Assembly: GCA_016278325.1 (NCBI GenBank)
Contig: JADQCB010000020.1
Location: 1 to 55,070, forward strand
Source: Actibacterium sp.
Lineage (GTDB): Bacteria; Pseudomonadota; Alphaproteobacteria; Rhodobacterales; Rhodobacteraceae
Reading direction: 5' to 3'
Length of the DNA stretch: 55,070 nucleotides
The notes beneath the pieces were generated by a model. The model made no database searches, was not told the DNA's origin, and was given only the letters and a program-made list of their open reading frames with translations. The position numbers and the translations under genes were made by a program. Shown one piece after another: positions 17,644 through 27,318 of this stretch. Position 1 is the first letter of the stretch. Every line of letters starts with the position of its first letter.

Positions 17644-17679
17644 AGAAGATCTGCGAATGCGGAATTCACGATATCGCCA

Positions 17680-17708
17680 CCGGGGTCTCCGCGCCCCGGT
17701 TTTCTTTT
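17680..17708 (+). terminator. Rho-independent terminator of dksA
   Basis: A 6-bp GC stem (CCGGGG ... CCCCGG) with an 8-base loop is followed directly by TTTTCTTTT. It is 36 bases past the dksA stop and just before the next gene, so it probably ends the dksA transcript. Confidence 0.8.
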
Positions 17709-17721
17709 CATTGGGGTTGCG

Positions 17722-18897
17722 ATGTTGAGCGGGCGCAAGATCACTGTTCTGGGGGGCGGCATCGCCGGGCTGGCCGCGGCAACCGCGCTGGCGCGGCGCG
17801 GCGCGGATGTCTGCGTTCTGGAACAGGCCAACGCGATTCGCGAGGTCGGTGCCGGATTGCAGATCAGCCCGAACGGCGCGGCCGTGCTGGCGGCGCTGGG
17901 CCTGGGCGAACGGCTTGCCGGTATCGGCATGCGGGGCCGGGCGGTCACCCTGCGTGAGGGGCGCACGGGGCGCAAGGTGCTTTCACTGAACCTGAGCCGC
18001 GGCGCCGGCCCCTATCACTTCGTTCACCGCGCCGATCTGATCGGCCTGCTGGCCGACGCGGCCCGCGCCGCGGGCGTGCGGATTCGACTTTTGCAGAAGG
18101 TCGCAAGCGTGCGTCCGGACGATGACCGGGCCTGCCTGGTAACGGCCCAGGGTGCGACGATCCCCGCGGACCTGGTGATCGGGGCCGACGGGCTGCATTC
18201 GGTCCTGCGCGGCGCGGTGGACGGTCCGGCGCGGCCGCGCTTTACCGGGCAGGTGGCCTGGCGCGCCGTGGTTCCTGCCGACGGGCCGGTGCCGCCGGTT
18301 GCCACCGTGCATATGGGGCCGAGGCGGCACATGGTCAGCTATCCGCTGCGCGATGGCGCGCAGGTCAACATCGTGGCGGTGGAAGAGCGGCGTGCCTGGA
18401 CCGCCGAAAGCTGGACCCAGACCGACGACGCCGCCAACCTGCGCGCGGCCTTCGCCGGGTTCGCGCCCGAGGTTCGCGCGCTGCTCGACCGGGTCGAAAC
18501 CGTGCATCTGTGGGGTCTGTTCCGGCACCCGGTCGCCGCGCATTGGCACAGGGCGGGGGTGGCGGCGCTGATCGGCGACGCGGCACATCCGACGCTTCCC
18601 TTCATGGCGCAGGGCGCCAACATGGCGCTTGAGGATGCCTGGGTGCTTGCGGCAATGCTGGCCGCCGATGACGACACGGCGCGGGCCCTGGCCGCCTTCC
18701 AGGCCGCCCGGCGCGATCGTTGCATGCGGATCGTTGCCGCGGCGTCGCGCAATGCACGCAATTATCACCTGCGCTTCCCACCGCTGCGCATGGCCGCCCA
18801 CAGCGCGCTTCGCCTGGGCGGGTGGCTTGCCCCGCAGCGGATATTGTCACGTTTCGACTGGATCTATGGCTATGACGCGCCGCGCGCCTTCCCATGA
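17722..18897 (+). CDS. FAD-dependent aromatic-type monooxygenase (salicylate hydroxylase-like)
   Basis: A 391-residue class A flavoprotein monooxygenase. The dinucleotide-binding motif GGGIAGLAAATALARRG is at the N-terminus, DG in VIGADGLHSVLRG is in the middle, and GDAAHPTLPFMAQGANMALE binds the FAD ribityl chain. The family uses NAD(P)H and O2 to hydroxylate aromatic or quinone-like substrates; the nearest types are salicylate and 3-hydroxybenzoate hydroxylases. There is no ring-cleavage gene nearby, so the substrate cannot be named. The 3' end overlaps the convergent oxidoreductase gene by 28 bases. Confidence 0.87.
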   Translation: MLSGRKITVLGGGIAGLAAATALARRGADVCVLEQANAIREVGAGLQISPNGAAVLAALGLGERLAGIGMRGRAVTLREGRTGRKVLSLNLSRGAGPYHFVHRADLIGLLADAARAAGVRIRLLQKVASVRPDDDRACLVTAQGATIPADLVIGADGLHSVLRGAVDGPARPRFTGQVAWRAVVPADGPVPPVATVHMGPRRHMVSYPLRDGAQVNIVAVEERRAWTAESWTQTDDAANLRAAFAGFAPEVRALLDRVETVHLWGLFRHPVAAHWHRAGVAALIGDAAHPTLPFMAQGANMALEDAWVLAAMLAADDDTARALAAFQAARRDRCMRIVAAASRNARNYHLRFPPLRMAAHSALRLGGWLAPQRILSRFDWIYGYDAPRAFP

Positions 18898-20255
18898 GAT
18901 TTCAGCCGCCCGTCCGTGACCCGCATCGCGGCATAGGCCGCGGCCAGCCCCAGCCGCCGCAGCGATGGCAGGGGAAAGCGCCGCGGTGGCTGGCGCAGCA
19001 GGTCCGGCAGATCCCCGGCTCCGGTCATGACCCGTGCGATACGGGCGCCGGAATAGCTGGCCATGGATACCCCGTTGCCATGCCAGCCGAAACCCGCGAA
19101 CACCCCGTCGGCGCCCGGCACCGCGCCGGCGAATGGCATCAGGTCGCCGGTGATGCAGACCAGCCCGGACCAGTGCCGCTCGACCTCGGCGCCGGCGAAA
19201 TGCGGGAACATCGCGGCCATGTGCCGCCGCGCCCGGGCATGGGCGTCGGCCAGCGCGGCATCGGTGGCGCGCAGCGCGCCGCGCATTCCGAACATCATCC
19301 GGTTGTCGGGCAGCAGGCGGTAATAATGCAGCAATTCGCGGCTGTCGAAGGTCATGATCCGGCTGGACCAACCCTGGGCGCGACGCTCTGAATCGCTGAG
19401 CGGTCGGGTGACGAAGACCGAGGACAGCACCGGCAGCATCCGCCCGCCGATCCAGGGCGGCAGGTTATCCGAGGAATAGCCGTTCGTCGCCACCAGGACC
19501 TGCCTTGCCCAGACCGTGCCGCCAGGCGTGCTCAGCCGCCATGCGTCGCCGTCGCGCGTCAATCCGCCGACCGGGCTGTCGGCGAAGATTTCCACGCCCT
19601 CGGCCTCGACGGCGCGGGCCAGGCCAAGGACATATTTCATCGGGTGCAGCGAAAAGCCCACCGGGTTCAGCACGCCGCCCGGGGACCAGTGGGTGGACAG
19701 CCCCATTTCCAACAGCTCATCGGGCCGCAGCACCTGGATGTGGCGCCCGAAGGTTTCGGATTCGAACATCGCCGCGTCGTGCAGGGCGCGCATGGCGCGC
19801 GGCGAGTGGGCCAGGCACAGCTCGCCGTCCGGGCCGCGGTCCGCGTCGATGCGCTGCGCCTGCATGACCTCGTCGACGTAATGCACGGCCTCGACCTGAA
19901 AGCGATCATAGTCGCGCGCTGCCTCGACCCCGAACCGCGCGACGATCTGGCGCGCCGACAGCTTGGTGCCGCCCATCACGCAGAAGCCGCCATTTCGGCC
20001 CGACGCGCCCCAGCCGGGCTGCCCCGCATCCAGCACCGTCACCGCCCGGCCGAACCGCCCGGCCAGTTCCAGCGCGGCATTGAGCCCGGCATAGCCCGCG
20101 CCGATCACCGCGACGTCCGTCACCCGATCGCCCCCAAGCGGCGGGCGCGGCGCGGCAACCGGCGCGGTGGCCCGCCAATGGCTGTCGGGCCAGGCGCCGG
20201 TGTCATAGGCACGCGGCTCGTAGAGGCGCTGAAGCGGTGGTCTGGTCTTCGACAT
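18870..20255 (-). CDS. FAD-dependent amine oxidoreductase (PuuB/DAO family)
   Basis: A 461-residue D-amino-acid-oxidase-fold flavoprotein. The FAD-binding motif VIGAGYAGLNAALELAG lies near residue 47, followed by GWGASGRNGGF, a signature of the gamma-glutamylputrescine oxidase/sarcosine oxidase-like group. Near the C-terminus FAGFGWHGNGVSMASYSGA closes the FAD site. The neighbouring divergent gene is agmatinase, which makes putrescine, so oxidation of a putrescine derivative is a reasonable guess. Start ATG at 20255 chosen over 20318; the longer form would add a false signal-like segment that overlaps the agmatinase start. Confidence 0.85.
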   Translation of the reverse strand: MSKTRPPLQRLYEPRAYDTGAWPDSHWRATAPVAAPRPPLGGDRVTDVAVIGAGYAGLNAALELAGRFGRAVTVLDAGQPGWGASGRNGGFCVMGGTKLSARQIVARFGVEAARDYDRFQVEAVHYVDEVMQAQRIDADRGPDGELCLAHSPRAMRALHDAAMFESETFGRHIQVLRPDELLEMGLSTHWSPGGVLNPVGFSLHPMKYVLGLARAVEAEGVEIFADSPVGGLTRDGDAWRLSTPGGTVWARQVLVATNGYSSDNLPPWIGGRMLPVLSSVFVTRPLSDSERRAQGWSSRIMTFDSRELLHYYRLLPDNRMMFGMRGALRATDAALADAHARARRHMAAMFPHFAGAEVERHWSGLVCITGDLMPFAGAVPGADGVFAGFGWHGNGVSMASYSGARIARVMTGAGDLPDLLRQPPRRFPLPSLRRLGLAAAYAAMRVTDGRLKSHGKARGAS

Positions 20256-20311
20256 GGACTCAGCTAAGGTGAGCGGCAGAGCGAACGCAACCGCAAAAGG
20301 AAGGGGCCGCC

Positions 20312-21292
20312 ATGGCACTGGAGGATGCAGCGAAACAGGTCGATACCGCCTTCACCCGCGATGACCGCCGCGGGCTGGCGCATGAGAACACCTTCGGCGG
20401 CGCGACCAGCTTTCTGCGCCGGCGCTACAGCAAGGATCTCGCCGGGGTCGACCTGGCGGTCACCGGCATTCCCTGGGATCAGGCTGTCACCAACCGGCCC
20501 GGCACCCGGCTGGGCCCCCGCGCGATCCGGGAGGCCAGCGCGTTGCAGGCGTTCGATCCGCCCTTTGGCTGGGGCTTTGACCCGCTGTCAGAGTTCGCCA
20601 TCGTCGACTACGGCGACATGGCCTTCGATTATGCCAACACAGCGGCTTTTCCCGACAAGCTGACCGCGCATGCGGCGTGCATACTGAATGCAGGGGCGGG
20701 ATGCATCACGCTGGGGGGCGATCACTATGTCTCTTTCCCGATCCTCAAGGCCCATGCCGAGAGATTCGGTCCGATGGCGCTGCTGCAATTCGATGCGCAT
20801 TCCGATACCTGGGCCGATGACGACTTGGACCGGATCGATCACGGCACGATGTTCTACAAGGCGGTCAAGCTGGGCCTGATCGATCCGGCCCGCTCGGTGC
20901 AGGTCGGTATCCGAACCGAGAACCCCGATACGCTGGGCATCCGGACCATCAGCGCGCGGCAGGTGCATGAACAACCCATCGCGGAGACCGTTGCCGAGAT
21001 TCGCCATACGATCGGCGACGCGCCGACCTATCTGACCTTCGACATCGACGCGCTTGACCCGGCTTTTGCGCCGGGCACCGGGACGCCGGTCTGGGGCGGG
21101 CTGAGTTCGGCACAGGCGGCGATGCTGCTGCGCGACCTGGCGGGTATCAATCTGGTGGGCGGCGACGTGGTCGAGGTATCGCCGCCCTTCGACACGACCG
21201 GCGCCACCGCGATCGCCGGAGCCCATGTGGCGATGGAACTGATCTGCCTGTGGTGCTGGACCCGGCGCAGCGGGGCCGGAACATCCGCTTGA
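20312..21292 (+). CDS. speB: Agmatinase (ureohydrolase family)
   Basis: A 326-residue ureohydrolase. The binuclear manganese ligands are visible in GGDHYVSFP, QFDAHSDTWADDD (DAHxD) and TFDIDALDPAFAPGTGTP (DxDxxDP), followed by the family segment GGDVVEVSPPFD. Length and the GTGTP motif fit agmatinase, which hydrolyses agmatine to putrescine and urea, but guanidinobutyrase or another guanidino-acid hydrolase cannot be excluded. ATG at 20312 follows AAAGGAAGGGG. It is divergent from the PuuB-like amine oxidoreductase with only 56 bases between starts, which suggests a shared control region and a joint role in polyamine use. Confidence 0.88.
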   Translation: MALEDAAKQVDTAFTRDDRRGLAHENTFGGATSFLRRRYSKDLAGVDLAVTGIPWDQAVTNRPGTRLGPRAIREASALQAFDPPFGWGFDPLSEFAIVDYGDMAFDYANTAAFPDKLTAHAACILNAGAGCITLGGDHYVSFPILKAHAERFGPMALLQFDAHSDTWADDDLDRIDHGTMFYKAVKLGLIDPARSVQVGIRTENPDTLGIRTISARQVHEQPIAETVAEIRHTIGDAPTYLTFDIDALDPAFAPGTGTPVWGGLSSAQAAMLLRDLAGINLVGGDVVEVSPPFDTTGATAIAGAHVAMELICLWCWTRRSGAGTSA

Positions 21293-21357
21293 CCCGGGCC
21301 CCGCGCCCGCGCGAAGCTGGCGCCGCGCCTCGGGGCGTTCGACATGCTGGGCAAGCC

Positions 21358-21822
21358 ATGAAAGCCGCGATAATCAACACCTTGTGGATGCTGGCGCTGA
21401 TCGTGCTATCGGCGCTGGTCTATGTGCGCGTTGCCCCCACCAGCCCGGCGAACTGGCATATCGACCCGATGGTCGCCGCCTCGCCGGGCCCGGCGGGGAT
21501 TCTGGTGCGCCCGCGCGGCGGTGACATCGAACCACGCAATTACGACATGCCGCCCGGGGATCTTCTTCGTCGGCTCGACCGGATCATCCGCAGCACGGCG
21601 CGCACCCGGGTGCTGGCCGGCAGCGTGGAAGAGGGGCGCATCACCTATGTCACCCGTTCGCTGGTCTTCGGCTTTCCCGATTATGCCACCGTCACCACCG
21701 TCCCGACCGGAACCGGCAGCGCGCCGGTGATCCTGTCGCGCCTTCGCTTCGGGCTATCCGATTCCGGCGTGAACCGGGCCCGCGTCACCCGGTGGCTCAA
21801 GGCGCTGGATCAGGCCGGATGA
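21358..21822 (+). CDS. DUF1499-domain protein
   Basis: A 154-residue protein with an N-terminal hydrophobic helix (IINTLWMLALIVLSALVYV) that is a signal anchor, then a DUF1499-like domain (RSTARTRVLAGSVEEGRITYVTRSLVFGFPDY and GFGLSDSGVNRARV-type end). DUF1499 proteins are common, membrane-linked and uncharacterised. Start ATG at 21358. The last 69 bases overlap the 3' end of a convergent small secreted-protein gene, an unusually large tail-to-tail overlap. Confidence 0.78.
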   Translation: MKAAIINTLWMLALIVLSALVYVRVAPTSPANWHIDPMVAASPGPAGILVRPRGGDIEPRNYDMPPGDLLRRLDRIIRSTARTRVLAGSVEEGRITYVTRSLVFGFPDYATVTTVPTGTGSAPVILSRLRFGLSDSGVNRARVTRWLKALDQAG

Positions 21823-22047
21823 GACGCAGCCATCGCCGGTAGGCCGCCACATCGGCACGTTCAGCGACATCTCGCAGCGTGCCATGAAGGCCCGCCCATC
21901 CACATAGAGACAGATCGACTGGCCCAGCTCGACCCGGCCGCCGGTGGAGTCGGTGCAGTAACAGTCCACCGTCTTTGCATTCGGCGCGGCGACGTCCGCC
22001 AGCGCGGGGCCAGCGCCCAACAGCAAGGGGAGGAACAGGCGCAACAT
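21754..22047 (-). CDS. Small secreted cysteine-rich protein of unknown function
   Basis: A 97-residue protein with a clear signal peptide (MLRLFLPLLLGAGPALA, cleavage after Ala17). The mature part has five Cys residues (DCYCTDSTGG, SICLYVDG, RCEMS, DGCVSSG) and looks like a small disulfide-bonded periplasmic protein. I recognise it as a recurrent Rhodobacteraceae hypothetical family, no function known. The last ~22 residues are encoded opposite the end of the DUF1499 gene. A more upstream in-frame ATG at 22083 exists but would precede the signal peptide with a charged extension. Confidence 0.72.
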   Translation of the reverse strand: MLRLFLPLLLGAGPALADVAAPNAKTVDCYCTDSTGGRVELGQSICLYVDGRAFMARCEMSLNVPMWRPTGDGCVSSGLIQRLEPPGDAGPVHAGIG

Positions 22048-22109
22048 GGCAGATATCCTATCACGGCGCGCCCCCTTGACCAAGCCGGACGTATCGGCAA
22101 AAGAGCCGC

Positions 22110-23162
22110 ATGGTTCCCTTTGAAAAGCTCGATCAGATCCGCCGGCGGTTCCAGTTCCTCGAAGCGAAGCTTGGCACCGGGGCGATGGAGGATTTCGCGG
22201 CGCTCTCGCGCGAATATGCCGAACTCAAGCCGTTGGTGGAACGGATCGACGCCTATCGCCAGCTGCGCGAGGACATCGCCGAGGCCGAGGCGATGCTGGG
22301 CGATCCCGAGATGAAGGCGCTGGCCGAGGACGAACTGGCCGCACTGCATCGGCGCAGACCGGAGCTCGAGCACGCGTTGCAACTTGCGCTCTTGCCCAGG
22401 GACGCGGCCGACGACCGTTCGGCGATCATCGAGATCCGCCCCGGAACCGGCGGCGAAGAGGCCGCGCTGTTCGCCGGGGATCTGCTGCGCATGTATCAGC
22501 GCTATGCCGAGGCCCGGGGCTGGCGATTCCAGGTGGTCGAGGAAAGCCAGACCGAACTGGGCGGCATCAAGGAAGCGATCGTCAACGTGCAGGGCGAGGG
22601 CGCTTTCGCCCGGTTGAAATTCGAATCCGGCGTGCACCGGGTGCAACGTGTTCCGGCCACCGAGTCGGGCGGACGGATCCATACCTCGGCGGCCACGGTG
22701 GCGGTTCTGCCCGAGGCGCAGGAGGTGGATGTCGAGATCCCGACCGCCGACATCCGCATCGACACCTACCGCAGCTCGGGCGCCGGCGGCCAGCACGTCA
22801 ACACCACCGATTCCGCCGTGCGGATCACTCATATCCCCACCGGCATCGTCGTCACCAGTTCCGAGAAGTCGCAGCACCAGAACCGTGCCATCGCGCTGGA
22901 GGTCCTGCGCGCCAAGCTGTTCGACCGGGAGCGTCGGCGCGCCGATGCCGACCGCGCCGCGACGCGCAAGGGGCAGGTGGGTTCGGGCGATCGTTCCGAG
23001 CGGATCCGCACCTACAATTTCCCGCAAGGCCGGATGACCGACCACCGGATCAACCTGACGCTCTACAAGCTTGACCAGGTGATGCAGGGCGATCTCGACG
23101 AGGTGATCGACGCGCTGATCGCCGAGGACCAGGCGCGCAAGCTGGCCGAGATGGAAGGATGA
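22110..23162 (+). CDS. prfA: Peptide chain release factor 1
   Basis: A 350-residue class I release factor. The universally conserved GGQ motif sits in [20 protein letters not shown], where Gln is the target of PrmC methylation. The N-terminal helical domain begins at VPFEKLDQI, and [20 protein letters not shown] belongs to domain 2-3. RF1 reads UAG and UAA. The gene overlaps prmC by ATGA, so the factor and the enzyme that modifies its GGQ glutamine are translated from one coupled message. ATG at 22110 with upstream AAAAGAG. Confidence 0.96.
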   Translation: MVPFEKLDQIRRRFQFLEAKLGTGAMEDFAALSREYAELKPLVERIDAYRQLREDIAEAEAMLGDPEMKALAEDELAALHRRRPELEHALQLALLPRDAADDRSAIIEIRPGTGGEEAALFAGDLLRMYQRYAEARGWRFQVVEESQTELGGIKEAIVNVQGEGAFARLKFESGVHRVQRVPATESGGRIHTSAATVAVLPEAQEVDVEIPTADIRIDTYRSSGAGGQHVNTTDSAVRITHIPTGIVVTSSEKSQHQNRAIALEVLRAKLFDRERRRADADRAATRKGQVGSGDRSERIRTYNFPQGRMTDHRINLTLYKLDQVMQGDLDEVIDALIAEDQARKLAEMEG

Positions 23163-24019
23163 GCGCGCCCGGGCAGACGACCGGGGCGGCGGCGCTGCGC
23201 GCGGGGATCGCGCGGTTGCGCGCCGCCGGGGTGCCCGGCCCGGCGCGCGATGCGCGCCGTCTGCTGGCCCATGCGCTCGGGGTTGCGCCGGGACGGGTGA
23301 CGTTGATCCTGCCCGATCCGCTGAGCGCGGAGGCCGCCGCCCGTTTCGAGGCCGCGCTGGCGGCCCGGGCCCGCCGCCAGCCCGTGTCGCAGATCGTCGG
23401 GCTGCGCGAATTCCACGGCCACAGCTTCCGGGTAACACCCGACGTGCTGGACCCGCGCCCCGAGACCGAGCTGCTGGTGGATCTTGCCCTTGAAGGGCAT
23501 TTCGCGCGGGTTCTGGACCTGGGCACCGGGTCGGGCTGCATCCTGCTTTGCCTGCTGGCGGCGCGCCCGGGGACAACCGGGCTGGGGGCCGATATCTCGG
23601 CACGGGCCCTGGCGGTGGCCGGCGAGAACGCGGCGCGGTTGCGGGTCGCCGATCGCACGGAATTCGTGCTGTCGGACTGGTTCGAACGGGTGAGCGGGCG
23701 TTTCGACCTGGTCGTCGCGAACCCGCCCTATGTCGCCGCCGACGAAATGCCCGGCCTGGCCCCGGAACTGCGCGCCTGGGAGCCGGCGATCGCGCTGAGC
23801 GACGGGGCGGACGGGCTGGAGGCCTATCGCGCGATCGCGGCCGGCGTGGCCGCGCATCTGGCCCCGGGCGGGCACCTCATGGTCGAGATCGGCCCGACGC
23901 AGGGCGCCGCGGTGGCGGCTTTGTTCGCCGCCGCGGGGCTTGAAGATGTCACCGTTCATCCCGATCTGGATCGGCGGGACAGGGTCGTTACAGCCCGGAT
24001 GCGGCTAACCGAATCCTAA
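23159..24019 (+). CDS. prmC: Release factor glutamine N5-methyltransferase
   Basis: A 286-residue SAM-dependent methyltransferase. The SAM motif is [16 protein letters not shown] and the catalytic NPPYVAADE follows near residue 193; the N-terminal helical substrate-recognition domain occupies the first ~80 residues. It methylates the GGQ glutamine of release factors. The ATGA junction with prfA is the classical arrangement. Its stop is followed by a weak hairpin with six Ts (24059-24079). Confidence 0.95.
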   Translation: MSAPGQTTGAAALRAGIARLRAAGVPGPARDARRLLAHALGVAPGRVTLILPDPLSAEAAARFEAALAARARRQPVSQIVGLREFHGHSFRVTPDVLDPRPETELLVDLALEGHFARVLDLGTGSGCILLCLLAARPGTTGLGADISARALAVAGENAARLRVADRTEFVLSDWFERVSGRFDLVVANPPYVAADEMPGLAPELRAWEPAIALSDGADGLEAYRAIAAGVAAHLAPGGHLMVEIGPTQGAAVAALFAAAGLEDVTVHPDLDRRDRVVTARMRLTES

Positions 24020-24058
24020 CAAATCCCGTGGCATGGTCGCATGGGGCGGCGGAAAATC

Positions 24059-24079
24059 GCCCGAACTGGGGCATTTTTT
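24059..24079 (+). terminator. Possible weak terminator after prmC
   Basis: A short GCCC/GGGC stem with a six-base loop is followed by A and six Ts, 40 bases after the prmC stop. The stem is only four pairs, so termination would be weak. Confidence 0.35.
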
Positions 24080-24245
24080 GCTTGTCATGCCGCTTTCGCC
24101 ATGTTTAGTCGGGTTTACGCAGGCCGGGACGCCCGTTGCTGTCCCCCGCGTATGCAAGCCAAAAAGGAACGGACCCCTCAAACCTCGTCCAGAGGGCGCG
24201 ACGCGGGGCCGAAGAAGCCACTCAAAGGCTGGAAAACAGAAAAAC

Positions 24246-24962
24246 ATGAGATCATCCAAACCACGTTCGCGGTCGAAGACCAACCGCTCGCGCTCGCCCA
24301 TGGGCAATAACGTCAACCGTGTGTTCGACAGTTCGGGACCCGAGGGCAAGGTGCGCGGCACGCCGCAGCAGATCATCGACAAGTACAATCAGCTGGCCCG
24401 CGACGCGCAGCTGAGCAACGATCGCGTCGCGGCAGAGAACTTCCAGCAGCACGCCGAGCATTACGCCCGCCTGCTGGGCGATGCGATGCGCGAGCAGGAG
24501 GCCAGGCGCGAACAGCAGGAGGCCCAGCAGAACCGCGAGCGTCAGAACCAGCAGCAGCGCGGCGACAATGGCGACCAGTCGTCCGGCGGCCAGCAGGGCG
24601 GTGGCGGTCAACAGCACAATCCGGGCCAGCAGAACGATTCGGATCGCGACGGTGATCGCGGCCAGCGCGGCGCGAAGCCGGGAGCAGATTCGTCCGACGA
24701 AGGCGGCCCCGCCGGGCCGCGTGCGGAACGTGCGGATGTCGACAGCCATGACGTGATCGACATGGGGGGCAGCGGGGGAGACGGCGACAACGGCCTTGTC
24801 GAGACGCCCGAGGAAAAACCCGCCCGCCCGAAGCGGGCCCGCCCGAAGCGGACCGCCAAGCCGAAGGACGCCGACACCCGGGCCGAGACCAAGAAACCGC
24901 GCGATTCCGACAGGACCGACAGCGACGGCGGTGATGCGTCGCAGGCCTCGGCGGCCGAATAG
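24246..24962 (+). CDS. DUF4167-domain protein with Gln/Asp-rich disordered tail
   Basis: A 238-residue protein. The N-terminal ~85 residues match DUF4167: a basic start (RSSKPRSRSKTNRSRS), then GNNVNRVFDSSGPEGKVRGT and a helix ending YARLLGDAMREQE. The rest is low complexity: a Gln/Glu/Arg segment, then Gly/Gln/Asp, then KPARPKRARPKRTAKPKD-type basic repeats. The basic N-terminus suggests RNA or DNA binding. The family is restricted to alphaproteobacteria, as far as I know, and its role is unknown. ATG at 24246; the leader of about 226 bases has no other gene. Convergent with rsmA. Confidence 0.85.
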   Translation: MRSSKPRSRSKTNRSRSPMGNNVNRVFDSSGPEGKVRGTPQQIIDKYNQLARDAQLSNDRVAAENFQQHAEHYARLLGDAMREQEARREQQEAQQNRERQNQQQRGDNGDQSSGGQQGGGGQQHNPGQQNDSDRDGDRGQRGAKPGADSSDEGGPAGPRAERADVDSHDVIDMGGSGGDGDNGLVETPEEKPARPKRARPKRTAKPKDADTRAETKKPRDSDRTDSDGGDASQASAAE

Positions 24963-24969
24963 CGGCGCG

Positions 24970-25815
24970 TCAGACCGATTGCGCCACCGCGCGGGCCAGC
25001 GCGCAGAACCCTTCGATCGACACCTGCTCGGCGCGCATGGTCGGGTCCAGCCCGGCCCGGTGGATCCTGTCCTCGATATCCGGGGCGACCCCCCTCAGGC
25101 TGGCGCGCAGCATCTTGCGGCGCTGGTTGAACGCGGCGGCAACCACGCGGCTCAGGACATCCGGGTCGGCGGGGGCAATGGGGGACTCGCGCCGTTCCAG
25201 ATGCACGACGGCCGAACTGACTTTTGGCGGCGGGGTGAACGCCTCGGGCGGCAGGGTCATGACGATCGAGGCATCGGCGCGCCATTGCGCCAGGATCGCC
25301 AGCCGCCCATAGGCCTTGCCGCCGGGCCGCGCGACGATGCGTTGTGCCACCTCTTTCTGGAACATCAGCGTCAGGCTTTGCCAGAAGGGCGGCCAGGCGG
25401 GCGGGGTCAGCCAGCGCACCAGCAACTCGGTGCCGACATTGTAGGGCAGGTTCGACACCACCCGGATCGGCGGCGTCAGGCGGGCTTTTACATCCAGCGC
25501 CAGGGCGTCCGCGTTCACCACCTCCAGCCGTCCGGGATAGGCCGAGGCGATCTGTTCCAGCGCGGGCAGGCAACGCGCGTCCTTTTCCACCGCCAGCACA
25601 TGGCGCGCGCCTTCGGCCAGCAATCCGCGGGTCAGCCCGCCGGGGCCCGGCCCCACCTCCAGCACGTCACAGTTGCGCAGATCCCCCGCGGCGCGCGCGA
25701 TCCGCGCCGTCAGGTTCAGATCCAGCAGGAAATTCTGCCCCAGCGATTTTTTCGCGCGCAGGTCATGCGCGGCGATCACCTCGCGCAGGGGCGGTAACTG
25801 GTCAATCGCGCTCAT
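24970..25815 (-). CDS. rsmA: 16S rRNA dimethyladenosine transferase (RsmA/KsgA)
   Basis: A 281-residue rRNA N6-dimethyltransferase. N-terminal [16 protein letters not shown] motif [16 protein letters not shown], catalytic NLPYN (in [14 protein letters not shown]) and the C-terminal RNA-binding segment [14 protein letters not shown] are all diagnostic. It dimethylates two adenosines in helix 45 of 16S rRNA during 30S assembly. It stands alone here, not beside pdxA. ATG at 25815. Convergent with the DUF4167 gene, stops separated by 7 bases. Confidence 0.96.
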   Translation of the reverse strand: MSAIDQLPPLREVIAAHDLRAKKSLGQNFLLDLNLTARIARAAGDLRNCDVLEVGPGPGGLTRGLLAEGARHVLAVEKDARCLPALEQIASAYPGRLEVVNADALALDVKARLTPPIRVVSNLPYNVGTELLVRWLTPPAWPPFWQSLTLMFQKEVAQRIVARPGGKAYGRLAILAQWRADASIVMTLPPEAFTPPPKVSSAVVHLERRESPIAPADPDVLSRVVAAAFNQRRKMLRASLRGVAPDIEDRIHRAGLDPTMRAEQVSIEGFCALARAVAQSV

Positions 25816-25879
25816 CTCGCCCCCGGGTCAGTCTGGAATCGCTCTTGCGCCAAACCGGGGCGAAGATCAAGCGCCCCGC

Positions 25880-27100
25880 TCAGCCCGGCTGCGCCGCCAG
25901 GCGCGTCGTGATCCTGTTTTCGCGCTCCAGCGTCTGATGCACCGGGCATTTGTCGGCGATCTCCAGCAGGCGCTGGCGCTGGTCGTCGTCCAGCGGACCC
26001 TCAAGCCGGATTTCGCGCAGGAAGCGGTCGATCTTGGGCCCGTCCGACTGGCCCGCATCCTGGGCATGCACCTTGTCATGCGTGACATCGACGCAGACAT
26101 GTTCCAGCGGCCAGCCCTTGCGCCTGGCATACATGCGGATCGTCATCGAGGTGCAGGCGCCCAGCCCGGCCGCCAGAAACCCGTATGGCGACATGCCCCG
26201 GTTGCTGCCGCCATAGGCTTCGGGTTCATCGGCCAGCGTGTGGTGAAAGGGGCCGTGAATCACATCCTGAAGAAAGCCGTCGGGGTCGACTTCGGCGACA
26301 CGAACCACGCCCTCCGGGGCGCCGGGCGGCGGCGCCGGCGCGCGCAGGTCCAGATAGCGCCCGGCCCAGGCCGCGATCACCTCGGCGGCGTATTCGGCAT
26401 CCTCGCGGCGCGAAATCAGGTGATCGGCATCGTCCAGCGTGACGAAGCTCTTGGGATGCCTGGCGGTGGTGAAGATCCGCGCGGCATTGTCCACGCCCAC
26501 GACCTGATCGCGCGGCGCGTGCATGACCAGCAGGGCCTTGTCCAGGGTCTCGATCACCGGCTCCAGCGCGCTTTGCGAGACATCTTCGAGAAAGGACTTG
26601 CCGATGCGCATCTCGCGCCCGCCCAGGTTCACCTCGATCGAGCCGTCCTCAAGCGTCCTGCCATGGTCGAAATTCTGCGTCACATGGGCGGGGTCGAACG
26701 GGGCGCCCAGGGTGACGACGGCACGGGCGCTGGCGATCTGCGGCGCGGCTTTCAGCACCGCCGCCCCGCCCAGCGAATGGCCGATCAGAAGCGCGGGCGC
26801 CATGTCGCGCTGCCGGGCCAGCGCCTGCGCCGCGGCGACCAGGTCGGCCACGTTGGAACTGAAGGACGTATTGGCGAATTCGCCCTCGGAATGGCCCAGC
26901 CCGGTGAAGTCGAAGCGCAGCACCGCGATGCCCATTGCCGCCAGCCGCTGCGCGATGCGCCGGGCCGCCGCGATATCCTTGCCGCAGGTGAAGCAATGCG
27001 CGAACAGCGCCGTGGCTTGGACCGGCCCGTCCGGCAGATCGAGCCGCGCGTCGAGCTGCGCACCGGAATGGCCCTGGAAACTGAATTTCTCGGTTGGCAT
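25880..27100 (-). CDS. Bifunctional alpha/beta-hydrolase - OsmC fusion protein
   Basis: A 406-residue two-domain protein. Residues ~1-255 form an alpha/beta-hydrolase: nucleophile elbow [13 protein letters not shown], and a His in DDADHLI. Residues ~265-406 form an OsmC/Ohr-like domain with Cys in [16 protein letters not shown] and a second Cys in [11 protein letters not shown], the pair of redox cysteines that reduce organic hydroperoxides. An AHCFTCGKD motif near the N-terminus is characteristic of this fusion family. A role in peroxide or ester detoxification is inferred. ATG at 27100 with AAGGAGTGAAGAG upstream. Confidence 0.9.
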   Translation of the reverse strand: MPTEKFSFQGHSGAQLDARLDLPDGPVQATALFAHCFTCGKDIAAARRIAQRLAAMGIAVLRFDFTGLGHSEGEFANTSFSSNVADLVAAAQALARQRDMAPALLIGHSLGGAAVLKAAPQIASARAVVTLGAPFDPAHVTQNFDHGRTLEDGSIEVNLGGREMRIGKSFLEDVSQSALEPVIETLDKALLVMHAPRDQVVGVDNAARIFTTARHPKSFVTLDDADHLISRREDAEYAAEVIAAWAGRYLDLRAPAPPPGAPEGVVRVAEVDPDGFLQDVIHGPFHHTLADEPEAYGGSNRGMSPYGFLAAGLGACTSMTIRMYARRKGWPLEHVCVDVTHDKVHAQDAGQSDGPKIDRFLREIRLEGPLDDDQRQRLLEIADKCPVHQTLERENRITTRLAAQPG

Positions 27101-27318
27101 GTCTTGCTCTTCACTCCTTGATGGCGCTGATTCTGGACCTGACACTGCGATGCGCCGCTGCCCCGGGCAAGTCTGGCGGCGACGTGATGACAGGAAGATG
27201 AGGCAATGTGAGGCCGCGCCTGCCATGCGCCCGGGTCGGTGCGATCGGGTATTTCCCTTGCCGCCCGATGCCCCTAGGCTCTGGCCGACGCCCGAAGCCG
27301 AACAGCGCAGCCAACGCC

